Source: Faunimonas pinastri (GTDB lineage: Bacteria; Pseudomonadota; Alphaproteobacteria; Rhizobiales; Afifellaceae). Taken from it: 64,000 nt of DNA. Below the pieces are notes generated by a model, which was not told the DNA's origin, made no database searches, and was given only the letters and a program-made list of their open reading frames with translations. The DNA lies in the NCBI RefSeq assembly GCF_900110915.1, contig NZ_FOFG01000007.1, forward strand, positions 1 through 64,000, read 5' to 3'. The first letter of the stretch is position 1; each line of letters opens with the position of its first letter. A program made the translations under genes and the position numbers. Positions 50,227-61,080 of the stretch are shown in pieces.

Positions 50227-51285
50227 GTGCTGCACGCGAATATTGAGAGAGCGGCTGTCCTTCCCGGTGGACCCGGGCCGGCCGGGGTTTTCGGAACCCG
50301 CCGCATCCTGGTGACGGGCGGGGCCGGCTTTCTCGGCTCCCACCTCTGCGAGCGCCTGATCGGCGAAGGGCATGAGGTGATCTGCCTCGACAACTTCCAG
50401 ACGGGGCAGGAGCGCAATCTCCGCCAGCTTTCCGGCCATCCGCGCTTCGAGTTGATCCGGCACGACGTGGCCGAGCCGTTCTCGGTCGAAGCCGACGAGA
50501 TCTACAATCTCGCCTGTCCGGCCTCGCCGCCGCATTACCAGGCCGACCCGATCCACACCCTGAAGACCAGCGTGCTGGGCGCGCTGAACGTGCTGGAGCT
50601 GGCGCGAACCACCGGCGCCAAGGTGTTCCAGGCATCCACCTCGGAGGTCTACGGCGACCCGCACATGCATCCGCAGCCGGAAAGCTACTGGGGCCACGTC
50701 AACCCGATCGGCCCGCGCTCCTGCTACGACGAAGGCAAGCGCTGCGCGGAAACGCTGTTTTTCGACTATGCCCGCCGCCACGACGTCCGCATCAAGATCG
50801 TCCGCATCTTCAACACCTACGGTCCCGGCATGCACCCGGAAGACGGGCGGGTCGTGTCGAACTTCATCGTCCAGGCGCTGAAGGGCGAGGACATCACCAT
50901 CTATGGCGACGGCTCGCAGACGCGATCCTTCTGCTTCGTCCACGATCTGATCGACGGCTTCGTTCGCCTGATGAACTCGGGGCCGGAGGTGACCGGGCCT
51001 GTCAATATCGGCAATCCCGGCGAGTTCACGATGCTCGAACTCGCGAGCCTCGTGGTCGACCTCGTGAATTCCCCGTCCCGCGTCGTGTTCCGGCCACTGC
51101 CGACCGACGATCCGCGCCAGCGCCGGCCCGATATCTCCCGGGCGGACGCGGCGCTCGGCTGGAAGCCCAGGGTGCAGCTCGCCGACGGGCTGCGCATGAC
51201 GATCAGCTATTTCGACGCCCTGCTGCGCGAGACCGCGACCGCTGCGACCCCCTATCGCCGCGCTCATGCGAGGGCGATGGCATGA
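50227..51285 (+). CDS. UDP-glucuronate decarboxylase (UDP-xylose synthase)-like
   Basis: Protein of 352 residues. [19 protein letters not shown] binds [22 protein letters not shown] and SCYDEGKR (catalytic Tyr/Lys) are signatures of UDP-xylose synthase; the C-terminus [16 protein letters not shown] agrees. It would turn UDP-glucuronate from the Ugd encoded downstream into UDP-xylose. GTG at 50227 has GGAGG seven bases upstream; a start at 50062 is possible but the added residues look non-coding. Confidence 0.9.
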   Translation: MLHANIERAAVLPGGPGPAGVFGTRRILVTGGAGFLGSHLCERLIGEGHEVICLDNFQTGQERNLRQLSGHPRFELIRHDVAEPFSVEADEIYNLACPASPPHYQADPIHTLKTSVLGALNVLELARTTGAKVFQASTSEVYGDPHMHPQPESYWGHVNPIGPRSCYDEGKRCAETLFFDYARRHDVRIKIVRIFNTYGPGMHPEDGRVVSNFIVQALKGEDITIYGDGSQTRSFCFVHDLIDGFVRLMNSGPEVTGPVNIGNPGEFTMLELASLVVDLVNSPSRVVFRPLPTDDPRQRRPDISRADAALGWKPRVQLADGLRMTISYFDALLRETATAATPYRRAHARAMA

Positions 51286-52268
51286 GCGGCGGGCGCATCC
51301 TCGTGACCGGAGGGGCCGGCTATATCGGCAGCCATACCTGCAAGCTCCTGGCCCGGCAGGGCTATGAGCCCGTCACTTACGACAATCTCGTCACCGGCAA
51401 CCGCGACGCGGTACGCTGGGGCCCGCTGGTGGAGGGCGACATCGCCGACGGCAACCGGCTCTGCCGCGCCATCGTCCGCTACGAGCCGGTGGCGCTGGTT
51501 CACTTCGCGGCGTCCGCCTATGTGGGCGAATCCGTCACCGATCCCGCCAAGTACTACCGCAACAACGTCGCGGGTACGCTGGAGCTTTTGGATTGTTGCC
51601 GCCGCTCCGGGCTCGGGCGGATCATCTTCTCCTCCTCCTGCGCCACCTACGGCATCCCCGCCGCGTTGCCGATCCGCGAGGACACGCCGCAGCGGCCGAT
51701 CAATCCCTACGGCCGCAGCAAGCTGATGGCCGAGCACATGCTGGGCGATTACGCGGCTGCCTACGGGCTGCGCTACGTGGCGCTGCGCTATTTCAACGCC
51801 TGCGGGGCGGATCCTGATGGCGAGATCGGCGAAAAGCACGATCCGGAAACGCATCTGATCCCGCGGGCGCTGATGGCGGCGGCGGGCTCGGTGCCGCACC
51901 TTTCCGTCTTCGGCGACGACTATGCCACCGCCGACGGCACCTGCGTGCGCGACTACATCCATGTCAGCGATCTCGCCGAGGCGCATTTCCTGGCGGCCCG
52001 CCACCTCCTTGCCGGCGGCGACAACCTGACCGTCAATCTGGGCGCCGGGCGGGGCATCTCCATCCGCGAGATCCTGCAGGCCGTGTCGCGGATCACCGCG
52101 CGGTCCGTGCCGGTGATGATGGAGCCGCGCCGTCCCGGCGACCCGCCGGCGCTCCTGGCCGATCCCGATCTTGCCCGCGAGCGGCTCGGCTTCTCCGCCC
52201 GGTTCTCCGACATCGACACCATCGTGCGCACCGCCGCGCCCTTCTTCGGGCTGGAGGTCAGGGCATGA
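51282..52268 (+). CDS. galE: UDP-glucose 4-epimerase
   Basis: Protein of 328 residues. [32 protein letters not shown] and NPYGRSK (catalytic Tyr/Lys) are GalE features, as is [19 protein letters not shown]. It interconverts UDP-glucose and UDP-galactose. Overlaps both neighbours by four bases. Supplies galactose-type precursors to the synthase encoded next. Confidence 0.92.
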   Translation: MSGGRILVTGGAGYIGSHTCKLLARQGYEPVTYDNLVTGNRDAVRWGPLVEGDIADGNRLCRAIVRYEPVALVHFAASAYVGESVTDPAKYYRNNVAGTLELLDCCRRSGLGRIIFSSSCATYGIPAALPIREDTPQRPINPYGRSKLMAEHMLGDYAAAYGLRYVALRYFNACGADPDGEIGEKHDPETHLIPRALMAAAGSVPHLSVFGDDYATADGTCVRDYIHVSDLAEAHFLAARHLLAGGDNLTVNLGAGRGISIREILQAVSRITARSVPVMMEPRRPGDPPALLADPDLARERLGFSARFSDIDTIVRTAAPFFGLEVRA

Positions 52269-54178
52269 GCGAGCTTCAGGCCGGGAAGGGGGCTTCCTTC
52301 TCCCTCATGGAGACCGGTGCCGGAGCGATGCCTGCGGATGCCGGTATCGGCGATGCCGGGATCGTCACGGGGGGGCGCCAGCGCCCGTCGCCGGTGCTGC
52401 GGTCCATGTTCACGCCGCTGCAGGCCGTGGAAATGTGGGTGCTCGCCGCCGCCTGGATCGCTTCGCTCGTCTTCTTCTGGGCCTGGTGGTTCCGGCCGGA
52501 GCATGTGATCGGCACCGGGCGGATGGTGGCCAACAGCCTGATCCTCGGCTGGCTCTCCGTCATCCCCGCCTATTTCGTCTTCATCGCGCTCAGGGCGCAG
52601 GTGCCGTCCGCCGCCGTGCCCGTGCGTCCGGGCCAGCGCGTCGCCATGGTGGTGACCAAGGCGCCGTCGGAGCCCTTCGCAATCGTGCGGGAAACGCTCG
52701 AGGCGATGCTCCGGCAGACCTATGCGCACGACACCTGGCTGGCCGACGAGGATCCGACGCCGGAAGCGATCGCCTGGTGCGAGGCCAAAGGCGTCGCGAT
52801 TTCCACGCGCAAGGGCCGCGCCGACTATCACCGCGCGACATGGCCGCGGCGCACCCGCTGCAAGGAAGGCAACCTCGCCTTCTTCTACGATCGCTTCGGC
52901 TACGATCGATACGACTTCGTGGCCCAGCTCGATGCCGACCACGTGCCCGCCGGGACTTATCTGGAGGAGATGCTTCGGCCCTTCGCCGATCCGCGTATCG
53001 GCTACGTGTCCGCGCCCAGCATCTGCGACCGCAATGCCGGGGAGAGCTGGTCTGCCCGGGCGCGGCTCTATGCGGAAGGCGCGCTGCACGGCGCCCTGCA
53101 GGCGGGCTACACCAACGGGCTCGCGCCGCTCTGCTTCGGCTCGCACTACGCGGTGCGCACGGCGGCGCTGAAGGAAATTGGCGGCCTCGGCCCGGAACTG
53201 GCGGAAGACCATTCCACCAGCCTCTTCATGAATGCCGGAGGCTGGCGCGGCGTCCACGCGATCGACGCCATCGCGCATGGCGACGGTCCGCGCACCTTCG
53301 CCGACATGGCGACGCAGGAATTCCAGTGGTCTCGCAGCCTGATGATGATCCTGCTGCAATATACGCCGGGCCTGCTGGCGCGGCTGCCGTGGCGGCTGAA
53401 GCTGCAATTCCTGTTCTGCCAGATCTGGTATCCGCTGTTCTCGCTGATGATGCCGGCCATGTACCTGGTGCCGCTGGCCGCGCTCGTCTTCGACGTCAAC
53501 ATGGTGGGCGTCACTTATCCCGAATTCGCCGTCCGCTTCGGGCTCGCCACCGCCTTCCTCCTGGCCTTCGTGATCCGGCTCCGGCAGCTCGGCGGCACCC
53601 GGCCCGGCGACAGCAAACTGGTGAGCTGGGAGGCGACCTTGTTCCTCTTCGCCCGCTGGCCCTGGTCGCTGATGGGCGTCGTCGCCGCCTGCCGCGACTG
53701 GTGGATGGGCAAGACGGTGGAGTTCCGCGTCACGCCCAAGGGGAACGACGGGGTCTCGCCGCTGCCGGTCCGGGTGATCCTGCCCTATGCGCTGCTGTCG
53801 CTCGGCTCCGGGTTGCCGGTGCTGCTGCTCGGGCCGCGGCACACGGCGACGGGCTTCATCCTCTTCGCGCTGATGAACTGCCTGCTCTACGCGCTGCTCA
53901 CGCTGACGATCCTGATCGGTCATCTCCGGGAGAGCTGGAACGGTCGCCTCCGGTCGCTGGCGGGCTGGCTCTTTCCCTCGCCGCAAGGCGCGCTGCTGCG
54001 CACCGGCCTGCTCGCGGTGATGCTGGCCGTGCCGGCGATCGGCGTGCCGCGCGAAGGCGGCGAGGGGCTCCGCGCCGTGCTTGCCGGCTCGGCGGCGGTC
54101 GCTGCCCGCATTCCCGGCCACGATTGGCTGGCGCGGGCGATGTTCAGGACCTTTCCGGAACGGGAGTATCTGAGATGA
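52265..54178 (+). CDS. Cellulose-synthase-like processive glycosyltransferase (GT2)
   Basis: Inner membrane protein of 637 residues. Two N-terminal helices (55-110), a cytoplasmic GT2 domain and four to six C-terminal helices. Catalytic signs are ADED near 157, QLDADH near 220, LAEDHSTS as the TED-like base, and QEFQWSRS as the QxxRW-like motif. No PilZ domain is seen, so c-di-GMP control, if any, would need another protein. It is the best candidate for the polymerase of the cluster's polysaccharide. Overlaps both neighbours. Confidence 0.88.
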   Translation: MSELQAGKGASFSLMETGAGAMPADAGIGDAGIVTGGRQRPSPVLRSMFTPLQAVEMWVLAAAWIASLVFFWAWWFRPEHVIGTGRMVANSLILGWLSVIPAYFVFIALRAQVPSAAVPVRPGQRVAMVVTKAPSEPFAIVRETLEAMLRQTYAHDTWLADEDPTPEAIAWCEAKGVAISTRKGRADYHRATWPRRTRCKEGNLAFFYDRFGYDRYDFVAQLDADHVPAGTYLEEMLRPFADPRIGYVSAPSICDRNAGESWSARARLYAEGALHGALQAGYTNGLAPLCFGSHYAVRTAALKEIGGLGPELAEDHSTSLFMNAGGWRGVHAIDAIAHGDGPRTFADMATQEFQWSRSLMMILLQYTPGLLARLPWRLKLQFLFCQIWYPLFSLMMPAMYLVPLAALVFDVNMVGVTYPEFAVRFGLATAFLLAFVIRLRQLGGTRPGDSKLVSWEATLFLFARWPWSLMGVVAACRDWWMGKTVEFRVTPKGNDGVSPLPVRVILPYALLSLGSGLPVLLLGPRHTATGFILFALMNCLLYALLTLTILIGHLRESWNGRLRSLAGWLFPSPQGALLRTGLLAVMLAVPAIGVPREGGEGLRAVLAGSAAVAARIPGHDWLARAMFRTFPEREYLR

Positions 54179-54648
54179 TGCCGATCAATCGCGCAGTCGC
54201 GGCAATCCTGATGGGCGCCGCTGCTTTCGGCTCCCTCGCGGCCTCGGCCGCCGGGAAACCCCAGATACCGAGCGGGCGGCAGCCCTCGCCGGTGGAAATC
54301 CGCGCCATGTTCAGCGGCCGGCAATGGGTCTGGCCGGACGGGGTGGGCATCCTCGCCGCCGATGGCACCTTCACGGCGCGGGCCTTCAAGGGCAACACGG
54401 CCTGGACGTCGGCGCGGGGTGCCTGGTTCCCCACGAGCACCGGGCAGATCTGCTTCCGCGCCGTCTGGTTCTTCAAGGGCGGACAGCGCAGCGAGACCAC
54501 CTGCCATTCCCACCGGAAGATCGGCCGGATGATGCAGGAAGAGCGGGATTCCCTCGGCCGCTGGTATCCCTTCAAGACCAATCCCGGCCGGGCCGATGAC
54601 GAGATCAACAACCTGATGCGCCGCGATCTCGCGCTGGCGAGCCATTGA
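54175..54648 (+). CDS. DUF995 family secreted protein
   Basis: Protein of 157 residues with a signal peptide (MMPINRAVAAILMGAAAFGS, cleavage near ASAAG). VWPDGVGILAADGTFTARA, CFRAVWFFKG and TTCHSHRKIG match DUF995, a family found mainly in Rhizobiales and often beside polysaccharide genes. Periplasmic accessory role inferred. Overlaps the synthase gene as ATGA. Confidence 0.85.
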   Translation: MMPINRAVAAILMGAAAFGSLAASAAGKPQIPSGRQPSPVEIRAMFSGRQWVWPDGVGILAADGTFTARAFKGNTAWTSARGAWFPTSTGQICFRAVWFFKGGQRSETTCHSHRKIGRMMQEERDSLGRWYPFKTNPGRADDEINNLMRRDLALASH

Positions 54649-54682
54649 GACTTCCCCAAAGCCAATCGAGAGGAGTTGGAGC

Positions 54683-56140
54683 ATGCGCGTTGCAGTGATC
54701 GGTGCGGGATATGTGGGGCTGGTGTCGGGCGCCTGCTTCGCCGAAATGGGACACGAGGTGGTCTGCCTCGACAAGGATCCGGCCAGGGTCGCCTCGCTGC
54801 TTGGCGGTCGTGTGCCGATCTACGAGCCCGGCCTCGACGAGATGGTGCGGGCGAATGTCCAGGTCGGGCGGCTTTCCTTCTCCACCGACCTCGCCCCCGC
54901 CGTGCGGGATGCCGAGGTCGTCCTCATCGCCGTGGGCACGCCGGCGCGCCATTCCGACGGGCGGGCGGATCTCTCATACGTCTATGGCGCGGCGCGCGAG
55001 ATCGCCGAGGCGGTGGCGGGTTATACCGTGATCGTGACGAAATCGACCGTGCCGGTCGGCACCGGCGACGCCATCGAGCGCATCATCCGGCGCCACCGGC
55101 CGGAAGCGCGGGTCGCCGTCGTCTCCAATCCGGAATTCCTGCGCGAGGGCGCGGCGATCGGCGATTTCATGGAGCCGGACCGCGTCGTGGTCGGCACCGA
55201 GGATTCCCGCGCCCGCGCCGTCATGGCCGAGCTCTACCGCCCGCTTGCGGAGCGCGGCGCACCGGTCCTGATGACGGGGCGGCGAACCTCGGAGCTCATC
55301 AAGTACACGGCGAATGCGTTCCTCGCGATGAAGATCACCTTCATCAACGAGATCGCCGATCTCTGCGAAAGCGTGCACGCCGACATCGCGGACGTGGCGG
55401 ACGGCGTCGGCCTCGACAGCCGGATCGGCGCCCGGTTCCTGCAGGCCGGTCCCGGCTATGGCGGCTCGTGCTTCCCCAAGGACACGCTGGCGCTGTTGCG
55501 CACGGCGCAGGATTACGGCGTCTCGCTGCGGCTGGTGGAGGATACGGTCTCCGTCAACGATGCGCGCAAGCGGGCGATGGCGCGCAAGGTGATCGAGGCG
55601 CTGGGCGGATCGGTGGAAGGGCTGACGGTCGCCGTGCTCGGCCTCACCTTCAAGCCCGACACGGACGACATGCGCGAGGCGCCGTCGCTCTCGCTGATCG
55701 ACGCTTTGCAGCGGGGCGGCGCCCGCATCCACGCGCACGATCCCGCCGGCATGGAGCAGGCCCGCCAGCACCTGGAGGACGTCGCCTTCTTTGCCGATCC
55801 ATACCGATGCGCCGCCGGCGCCGACGCGGTGGTGCTGATGACGGAATGGCAGGCGCTCTGCTCGCTCGATCTGGCGCTGCTGCGCGAGGCCATGGCGGGC
55901 GTCGTCTTCGTCGATCTCCGCAACGCCTATCCAGAGGAGCAGCTGCTCCGCCACGGCTTCTTCGTCAGCGGCATCGGTTCGGCGCCGAAGCGGCCGCGCC
56001 CGCAGGTGGTGGCGGCCGACGGGCCGGCGATGATCGACCGCAGCGCGACCCATTTCGGGATGCCGCCCTCCGACGATGAGGACGACGCTTCCGCGACGGG
56101 CCGGCAGGCGAACGGCCACTCCCTCGCGCTGACCGTCTGA
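54683..56140 (+). CDS. ugd: UDP-glucose 6-dehydrogenase
   Basis: Protein of 485 residues. GAGYVGLVSGACFAEMGHE binds NAD; the catalytic Cys is in GYGGSCFPKD; LTFKPDTDDMREAPS is the C-terminal signature. It makes UDP-glucuronate from UDP-glucose, the substrate for the UDP-xylose synthase-like enzyme. The last 45 residues (KRPRPQVVAADGP onwards) are an extra tail not found in most Ugd. Confidence 0.95.
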   Translation: MRVAVIGAGYVGLVSGACFAEMGHEVVCLDKDPARVASLLGGRVPIYEPGLDEMVRANVQVGRLSFSTDLAPAVRDAEVVLIAVGTPARHSDGRADLSYVYGAAREIAEAVAGYTVIVTKSTVPVGTGDAIERIIRRHRPEARVAVVSNPEFLREGAAIGDFMEPDRVVVGTEDSRARAVMAELYRPLAERGAPVLMTGRRTSELIKYTANAFLAMKITFINEIADLCESVHADIADVADGVGLDSRIGARFLQAGPGYGGSCFPKDTLALLRTAQDYGVSLRLVEDTVSVNDARKRAMARKVIEALGGSVEGLTVAVLGLTFKPDTDDMREAPSLSLIDALQRGGARIHAHDPAGMEQARQHLEDVAFFADPYRCAAGADAVVLMTEWQALCSLDLALLREAMAGVVFVDLRNAYPEEQLLRHGFFVSGIGSAPKRPRPQVVAADGPAMIDRSATHFGMPPSDDEDDASATGRQANGHSLALTV

Positions 56141-56251
56141 AGGCCCCTGGGAGGGCTGCTCCGGCGGCCTTGCCCCTCGCCACGAACCCGCAGCCGCCGG
56201 TCTCCGGCTGCTGCCCGCACACCACCGGTTCTTCGGACAGGAAAATCCAGC

Positions 56252-58321
56252 ATGCCAGCAAGCGGAAAGATCGGGAATCGCGGAGATCTCGCGATGATCT
56301 GCGGCGTGATCGCCCTGTCCTCCATTCTCTACATCGGCAGCCTCGGCTTCACCTCCGACGATTATTCCTTCCTGTCCGCGCTCGCCTTCGCGCCAGACCA
56401 GTCGCCGCTGGGCATGTTCCGGAATTTCTGGGGCGGCATCGTTTCCATCCGACCGATCCAGATCCTGAACCTCGTGCTGCTCTACAGGCTCTTCGGCTTC
56501 CATGCCTTCGGCTATCACCTCGTCAATCTCGCGGTCCTCTGCGCGACGGCCTGCATGCTGCTCGTCGTGCTCCGCCAGTTGCGGGTGCCGCGACTGCCGG
56601 CAGTGGCGATTTCGCTCCTGTTCCTGCTGCTGCCGCATGCCTCGACCGACCGGTTCTGGATCGCCGCCTTCCAGATCCCCTTGAGCCTGCTCTTTTTGCT
56701 GGTGAGCATGCATCTCGACCTCCGGTCCGTGCAGGTCGGGCGGGATGCGGGCCGGCTTCGCTTCTGGACGGGTGAGATCGCCAGCATCGGGGCCCTCCTT
56801 TGCAGCGGGCTGGCCTACGAGATCGCGCTGCCGCTGTTTCTGGCGGGTCCGGCGGCGATGCTCGCCTTCAACCTTTTTTCCGGTCCGCCGCACCGTCCCT
56901 GGAGCACCGTGAGCTTCGGTCGCGACCGGCTGGTGATCGCGGCCTGCCGGGTCAGCACGCTGCGCTCGGTCTATGTCTTCGCGCGCAATTTCCTGATCGT
57001 CGGCGCGATCTTCGCGTTCAAGTCGGCCATGAACCAGCGGGGCGGCCTCTCCGGCGGCGCTTCGGCCCTTCTGGGCCATCTGCTCGCCAATGCCCGGCAG
57101 GCGACGGCGAGCGGAGGCGGCGAGGCGGATTTCGGACTGAACGTGCGGCGCTTCCTCGGCACCGCCTATGTCGACTACGGAGTGGCGCTGCCGCTCACGG
57201 CCTGGCGCATCTGGCGGGAATTCGGCGACTGGAGGGAACTCGCGCTGGCCGTGACCATCGGCGCGGCGGTGGCGGTCTGGCTCGGCTTCGCCGCCCGTCG
57301 GCAGGCGCCGCTCAGGCCTTCGCAGATGCTGCTGCTGGTGGGCCTCGGCCTCCTTGTCTCGGCCCTCGGCTGTGCCGTTTTCCTGCTTGCGCCCGACATT
57401 CAGTTCACGCTGGCCGGCATCGGCAACCGCGTCTTCATGGTCTCCGTCATCGGCACGGCGGCGGTGCTCGCCGGATCGGGCGGGCTCGCCGGCTGGATCG
57501 TCACGGCAGCGGTGACGGACCGCCCGGGCTCCCGTCTGGCGGGTCTGGTCTTTGCGGCGCTCGTGGGGATCTTCGCCGGCAGCGGTGCCCTGATGAACAC
57601 GGTGATCGGCTCCTTCTGGGTCGATGCCGCCGAGCGTCAGCGGGCTATCCTCGCCGATATCCGCGACGACGTGCCGAGCCTGCCCCGCGGCGCCGTCCTC
57701 ATTCTCGACGGGCCGTGCCGCTACAGCGGGCCCGCGCCGGTATTCGAATCGCCTTGGGACCTCGCCAGCGCGCTGCAACTCACCTACGGCGACCCGACGA
57801 TCCGCGCCGACATCGCGAGTTCGCGTCTGTCGATCGGCGACGATGCGCTGGGTAGCTCCCTCTACAGAACGGCTTACCGATATCCCTATTCCCCGACGCT
57901 GCTCGTCTACGACCGGACACATGGCCGGCTGCAGGCGCTGCCCGATCGGGACGCGGCGGAAGGCTATTTCCGTGGGGCCGACCGTTCGCCCGACCGGTGC
58001 CCGCCGGCCTTTGAAGGCGTAGGGGTCCCCGTCTTCGCCGCTCTCCTGCCCTTCGCCATGCCGCTCAGCGGGGCCGATGCTCCCGTCACCGCCCTGGAGG
58101 TTCCGCCCTCCGGCCCCGGGCTGCCCGTAAGCCCTCCGGTGGCCGTGGCCGCGGCCTTGGCCTTGGCAGATGCGAACGGGGAGAACGACGCCCCGGCCTG
58201 CTCGCTGCGATCCCTGCTGCTCTGCGAGGCCGATGCCATGAACGGCCCCATCATGGATCTTGCCCGTGCGCGCCAGTTGCGATCGGCCGCGCTTCGGGAC
58301 GTCCGTGCCTCGATGGATTGA
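56252..58321 (+). CDS. Large polytopic membrane protein, possible GT-C type
   Basis: Protein of 689 residues. About ten membrane helices lie in residues 15-470, followed by a 200-residue non-membrane C-terminal domain. An acidic DD pair lies soon after the first helix (LGFTSDDYSFL), as in GT-C glycosyltransferases, and the SIRPIQILNL segment follows. It probably transfers a sugar or other group onto the polysaccharide on the periplasmic side; no clear family name. Confidence 0.7.
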   Translation: MPASGKIGNRGDLAMICGVIALSSILYIGSLGFTSDDYSFLSALAFAPDQSPLGMFRNFWGGIVSIRPIQILNLVLLYRLFGFHAFGYHLVNLAVLCATACMLLVVLRQLRVPRLPAVAISLLFLLLPHASTDRFWIAAFQIPLSLLFLLVSMHLDLRSVQVGRDAGRLRFWTGEIASIGALLCSGLAYEIALPLFLAGPAAMLAFNLFSGPPHRPWSTVSFGRDRLVIAACRVSTLRSVYVFARNFLIVGAIFAFKSAMNQRGGLSGGASALLGHLLANARQATASGGGEADFGLNVRRFLGTAYVDYGVALPLTAWRIWREFGDWRELALAVTIGAAVAVWLGFAARRQAPLRPSQMLLLVGLGLLVSALGCAVFLLAPDIQFTLAGIGNRVFMVSVIGTAAVLAGSGGLAGWIVTAAVTDRPGSRLAGLVFAALVGIFAGSGALMNTVIGSFWVDAAERQRAILADIRDDVPSLPRGAVLILDGPCRYSGPAPVFESPWDLASALQLTYGDPTIRADIASSRLSIGDDALGSSLYRTAYRYPYSPTLLVYDRTHGRLQALPDRDAAEGYFRGADRSPDRCPPAFEGVGVPVFAALLPFAMPLSGADAPVTALEVPPSGPGLPVSPPVAVAAALALADANGENDAPACSLRSLLLCEADAMNGPIMDLARARQLRSAALRDVRASMD

Positions 58322-58399
58322 CGCGCGCTCGCGCCCGACCGGATATTGTCGGATGCGCGAGGCATCCGGCATGCCTGCGTCTCCCGCAGCGGAGGAAAC

Positions 58400-59350
58400 A
58401 TGCCACGGCTGACACGACGGCACTTCTTTTCCGCGGCAGGGCTGGTTCTGGCGGCCGGCGGCGCAGGCGTCGCGGCAAGGCTGCGCGGCGAGGTCACCGC
58501 CGCGGCCGCCGCCGCGCAGGGCGCCGTCCCCCTGCGGCTCGGAGCCTACGATCCGGAACGGCGGCTGGCGGGCATGAGCGGCCTGTCCGTCCATCATGCC
58601 TTCATCGCCTGGAACGACGTTTCGACGGTGCCGGAGGAGCGGCATTATGCGCGCAGCCTCGGGCGCCAGCTACTGCTGACGGTGGAACCGTGGCCCAGGA
58701 AGCGGGATAGCGAGGCGGAACGCGAGACGCTGTTCGCCGACATCACCGCCGGACGGTACGACGCCGAGATCAGCGCCCTTTGCGCGACCCTGCCCGGCGA
58801 GGGCGAGGAGGAGGTGTTGCTGCGTTGGGGCCATGAGATGGAGGATCCGGACGGCCGGTATCCCTGGGCCCAGCAGGACCCTGCGGGTTTCATCGCGGCC
58901 TATCGCTATGTCGTCCGGGCTTGCCGGGCGCTCGTGCCGCATCTCCGTTTCGTCTGGTCGCCGAAGGGCGAAAGCGGTCTGGCGCGCTATTATCCGGGCG
59001 CGGGAGACGTGGATCTGGTGGGCCTGTCGGTCTTCGGGCTGGAAGCGGCCGACATGGACAATACCGGTAGCGCACAGGATTTCCCGGCGGCGCTCTCGGC
59101 GAAATATCGCCGCGTCGTCCGTTTCGGCAAGCCGCTGGTGATCGCCGAGCTCGGCGTCGCCGGCGGTTCGGACTACCGCAGGGCGTGGCTGGACAGCATC
59201 GCCACCGGCGCCCGCCAGTTTCCGCTGCTGCGCATGGCGGTCTATTTCGACGACCGGGAATCCAGCGCCTGGACGGGTTACGGCACGCCGGACTGGCGGC
59301 TCGACCGCGAACTGGCGATGCAGTTCAGCCGGCAGGGGTCCCGCGCCTGA
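58400..59350 (+). CDS. GH26-like glycoside hydrolase with Tat-type signal
   Basis: Protein of 316 residues. The N-terminus MPRLTRRHFFSAAGLVLAAG is a twin-arginine type signal. The TIM-barrel fits GH26-like enzymes: acid/base Glu in RWGHEMEDPDGRYPW and nucleophile Glu in VIAELGVAGG. GH26 members cleave beta-mannans and related chains. As last gene of the synthase operon it probably trims or releases the polymer, as endoglucanases do in cellulose operons. Confidence 0.83.
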   Translation: MPRLTRRHFFSAAGLVLAAGGAGVAARLRGEVTAAAAAAQGAVPLRLGAYDPERRLAGMSGLSVHHAFIAWNDVSTVPEERHYARSLGRQLLLTVEPWPRKRDSEAERETLFADITAGRYDAEISALCATLPGEGEEEVLLRWGHEMEDPDGRYPWAQQDPAGFIAAYRYVVRACRALVPHLRFVWSPKGESGLARYYPGAGDVDLVGLSVFGLEAADMDNTGSAQDFPAALSAKYRRVVRFGKPLVIAELGVAGGSDYRRAWLDSIATGARQFPLLRMAVYFDDRESSAWTGYGTPDWRLDRELAMQFSRQGSRA

Positions 59351-59370
59351 AGCGGCGGCTGTGCCCGTCG

Positions 59371-59538
59371 CTATTCGCGGCCTTGGTGGCTGGGGTGGCA
59401 ACCGGGGTGGCGGCTGGCTCCCGGCGACAGGCCGAAAGCCTTGCGGAAGGCGGTGGAGAAATTGGCAGGGCTGGAATAGCCGGCCAGGAATGCGGCCTCG
59501 GCGATGCTGACGCCGTTCCGCTCGATGGCTGGCGGGCT
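59371..59538 (-). pseudogene. AraC regulator, 3' fragment
   Basis: The minus strand encodes AIERNGVSIAEAAFLAGYSS followed by PANFSTAFRKAFGLSPGASR and a stop at 59371: the second helix-turn-helix of an AraC protein of the type that controls siderophore uptake. No start or first half is present. Beyond 59530 the homology breaks and the sequence turns into a plus-strand binding-protein fragment. Confidence 0.75.
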
Positions 59539-59540
59539 CG

Positions 59541-59795
59541 ATGCAGCTTGCGGAGGTGGAATACGTTCGCGCGCGCGATACGGCCGTGTAGATCGCGACG
59601 GGCGGCGCCTATGTGGCCAGGAAGGGCGGCATCGCGGCCGGCACGGGCTTCACGCCAGAACAAGCGCAGGAGAGCCTCGTGACCTTGCTGGCGGAGCCGG
59701 GCCTCCACGATCTCGGCGCCGTCAAGCGGGGACGTGCTTTCGGGCTCTGGCAGTTCTTCAACGATACGCCGCTGAATGTCGTGGCGATCGAAATC
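59541..59795 (+). pseudogene. Siderophore-type ABC binding protein, 3' fragment with in-frame stop
   Basis: The plus strand reads AEVEYVRARDTAV, a TAG at 59589-59591 where relatives have Tyr (DPDVYIATGG), then IATGGAYVARKGG, TPEQAQESLVTLLAEPGL and GRAFGLWQFFNDTPLNVVAI. This is the C-terminal lobe of a periplasmic iron-siderophore binding protein (PF01497). The N-terminal half is missing. It abuts the AraC fragment. Confidence 0.72.
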
Positions 59796-60000
59796 CCAGG
59801 GGCAGGCGGCTTCCGCCAGCACCGTGCGCTCGGCGTCCCGCGCCTTGACCAGCCGCGCCAAGCCGCCTTCTTCCAGCAGCAGCGCGTAAGAGCGGTTCAG
59901 CCCTGCACGCGCGCCGCGAGGTCGGCGCTCGGGCCGAGATGCACCGTCAGCGTGCTCTTGTCCGTGTAGTCGGCCCGTTGCCGCGTGCCGTACCCGGCTG
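59796..60000. other. No gene recognised between the pseudogene and the sugar transporter
   Basis: About 200 bases with only short open frames, none of known family. It follows the binding-protein fragment and ends at the ATPase stop codon. Likely further debris of the lost locus. Confidence 0.4.
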
Positions 60001-61071
<1,071 letters not shown>

Positions 61072-61080
61072 GGTGCGCCC

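Noticed and set aside
54974-58645. A 1223-codon open frame on the minus strand
   Set aside because: It is antisense to ugd and the large membrane protein gene, which have clear family motifs. Long antisense frames are expected at high third-position GC. Its composition (His/Arg/Gly/Asp-rich) is that of a shadow.
59535-59620. Continuation of the AraC fragment as NVFHLRKLHRARQ on the minus strand
   Set aside because: This stretch is antisense to the much better conserved binding-protein segment and would need a frameshift; treated as coincidence.
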